From Planctomycetota bacterium (GTDB taxonomy: Bacteria; Planctomycetota; Phycisphaerae; WQYP01): a stretch of 6,265 nt of DNA. This document shows positions 5,686 to 6,265 of this stretch, piece by piece (positions within the stretch are counted from its first letter, which is position 1; each line of letters opens with the position of its first letter). The translations under genes and the position numbers were made by a program. The notes beneath the pieces are model-generated. The model ran no database searches, was not told where the DNA came from, and saw only the letters and a list, made by a program, of their open reading frames with translations. Location: NCBI GenBank assembly GCA_021852245.1, contig JAJZNY010000206.1, positions 1 through 6,265 on the forward strand, written 5' to 3'.

Positions 5686-6234
5686 GATATTTATCGCACA
5701 GCTCGCGCCAGTGCCTCGGCCCCCGCTCAGCCGCTTCTCGATCTCCTTGATCCGATCGTGGCTGAATATGTCGATGGCATTTCGCCCGATGCACTCGCCG
5801 TCTGGGATATTCGCCGTCATGACGCCGGGACCTGTTCATTGCATCTATGTCTGTGCGACGATTGGGCCCATGTTCACTGTGAATTCCGCCGCGACGAAAT
5901 GCCGCCGGATTCCGATCTCCATTCGCTCATCGCCCGTAAATTGGCCACCTTCACCGATCCTCGGCGGCGCGTCCTTTTCAAAGTCCGCGCGGGAACATTT
6001 GCTCACGACGATCTGACCCATCTTCGCCAATCGCTGAATTTAATACCAGGCATCGCGCATCGTGGGCTTAAGGTTGAGAACCGGTGTGAATTTATTCCCT
6101 GCAATGCTTATGTACCTGCCACAGCTTTCCGCGTAACGGATTTTACCCTTGAAGTCGATGCCGCAGCCGCCGGCGACGTTGCCGATGCCCTGCGATCCAA
6201 CGGGTTTGAAATTGAATCTCGCTCGCGCGTTTAG
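5683..6234 (+). CDS. Uncharacterised soluble 183-residue protein
   Basis: I do not recognise this family. The start ATG 5683 has AGGA (5669-5672) 10 nt upstream. A longer frame from ATG 5602 exists but would overlap cysK by 20 nt, and its first 27 residues look non-native. The protein has no signal peptide or membrane helix and is probably cytoplasmic. It alternates predicted helical segments (about 14-31, 79-91, 109-120, 160-173) with strands (about 51-58, 62-69, 96-103, 150-158). A Cys/His cluster lies at Cys51, His54, Cys56, Cys58, His63, His65 and Cys66, with Cys135 and Cys140 later; this might bind a metal or simply be core residues. The end (DFTLEVDAAAAGDVADALRSNGFEIES, in two halves 153-170 and 171-179) reads like a small alpha/beta unit. 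It lies between cysK and a further gene 13 nt downstream, so it is probably part of a cysK-led operon. Confidence 0.7.
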   Translation: MDIYRTARASASAPAQPLLDLLDPIVAEYVDGISPDALAVWDIRRHDAGTCSLHLCLCDDWAHVHCEFRRDEMPPDSDLHSLIARKLATFTDPRRRVLFKVRAGTFAHDDLTHLRQSLNLIPGIAHRGLKVENRCEFIPCNAYVPATAFRVTDFTLEVDAAAAGDVADALRSNGFEIESRSRV

Positions 6235-6247
6235 AAAGGGCGGGGCC

Positions 6248-6265
6248 ATGCGCATGCCATTGGAT
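6248..6265 (+). CDS. Start of a further gene (first six codons, MRMPLD), cut by window edge
   Basis: ATG 6248 lies 13 nt after the stop of the previous gene and has AAGGG (6236-6240) 7 nt upstream, which is good spacing for a ribosome-binding site. The frame is open to the end of the window. Six residues are too few to identify the product. The tight spacing suggests the same operon as the 183-residue gene. A second in-frame ATG at 6254 is a possible alternative start. Confidence 0.5.

Noticed and set aside
1..6265. CRISPR array, tRNA, rRNA or insertion sequence
   Set aside because: No regularly spaced repeats, no tRNA T-loop with matching acceptor stem, no rRNA-like sequence and no transposase or terminal inverted repeats were seen.

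Overview
This is a compact bacterial chromosomal segment, moderately GC-rich by eye, with strong Shine-Dalgarno sequences (AGGAGG, GGGAGG, GGAGG) in front of several genes. A secreted parallel beta-helix carbohydrate-active-type protein, a xylose-isomerase-like TIM-barrel protein and a biotin ligase without a DNA-binding domain together resemble Planctomycetota (perhaps Phycisphaerae). That assignment is an inference from gene content and protein style; no rRNA or other marker gene is present.

Layout. (1) Positions 1-817, minus strand: the N-terminal 272 residues of an exported right-handed beta-helix protein that runs off the left edge. (2) 818-1320: a divergent intergenic region of about 500 bases with no convincing gene. 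It holds candidate promoters facing both ways, a small ATTAC/GTAAT dyad and a strong 9-bp GC hairpin. (3) 1321-4552, plus strand: four closely packed genes. Two encode seven-helix membrane proteins overlapping by ATGA, one encodes a sugar-isomerase-like TIM barrel, and the last is biotin-protein ligase (birA). (4) 4668-5621: cysteine synthase (cysK) with its own SD and a candidate promoter. (5) 5683-6234: an unrecognised 183-residue soluble protein whose SD and start codon both lie inside a predicted 13-bp hairpin. (6) 6248 to the end: the first six codons of another gene.

birA (biotinylation of acetyl-CoA carboxylase) and cysK (last step of cysteine synthesis) are housekeeping genes with clear motifs. 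The two membrane proteins, the TIM-barrel protein and the 183-residue protein have no assignable function. The first four plus-strand genes look like one transcription unit by spacing; cysK and its downstream genes probably form a second. No phage, transposon, CRISPR, tRNA or rRNA sequence was seen, and no canonical rho-independent terminator.

The most interesting observations are the start-site-masking hairpin before the 183-residue gene, the paired seven-helix membrane proteins, and the TIM-barrel protein that appears to lack a usual metal-binding glutamate. No clearly new multi-gene system is evident.
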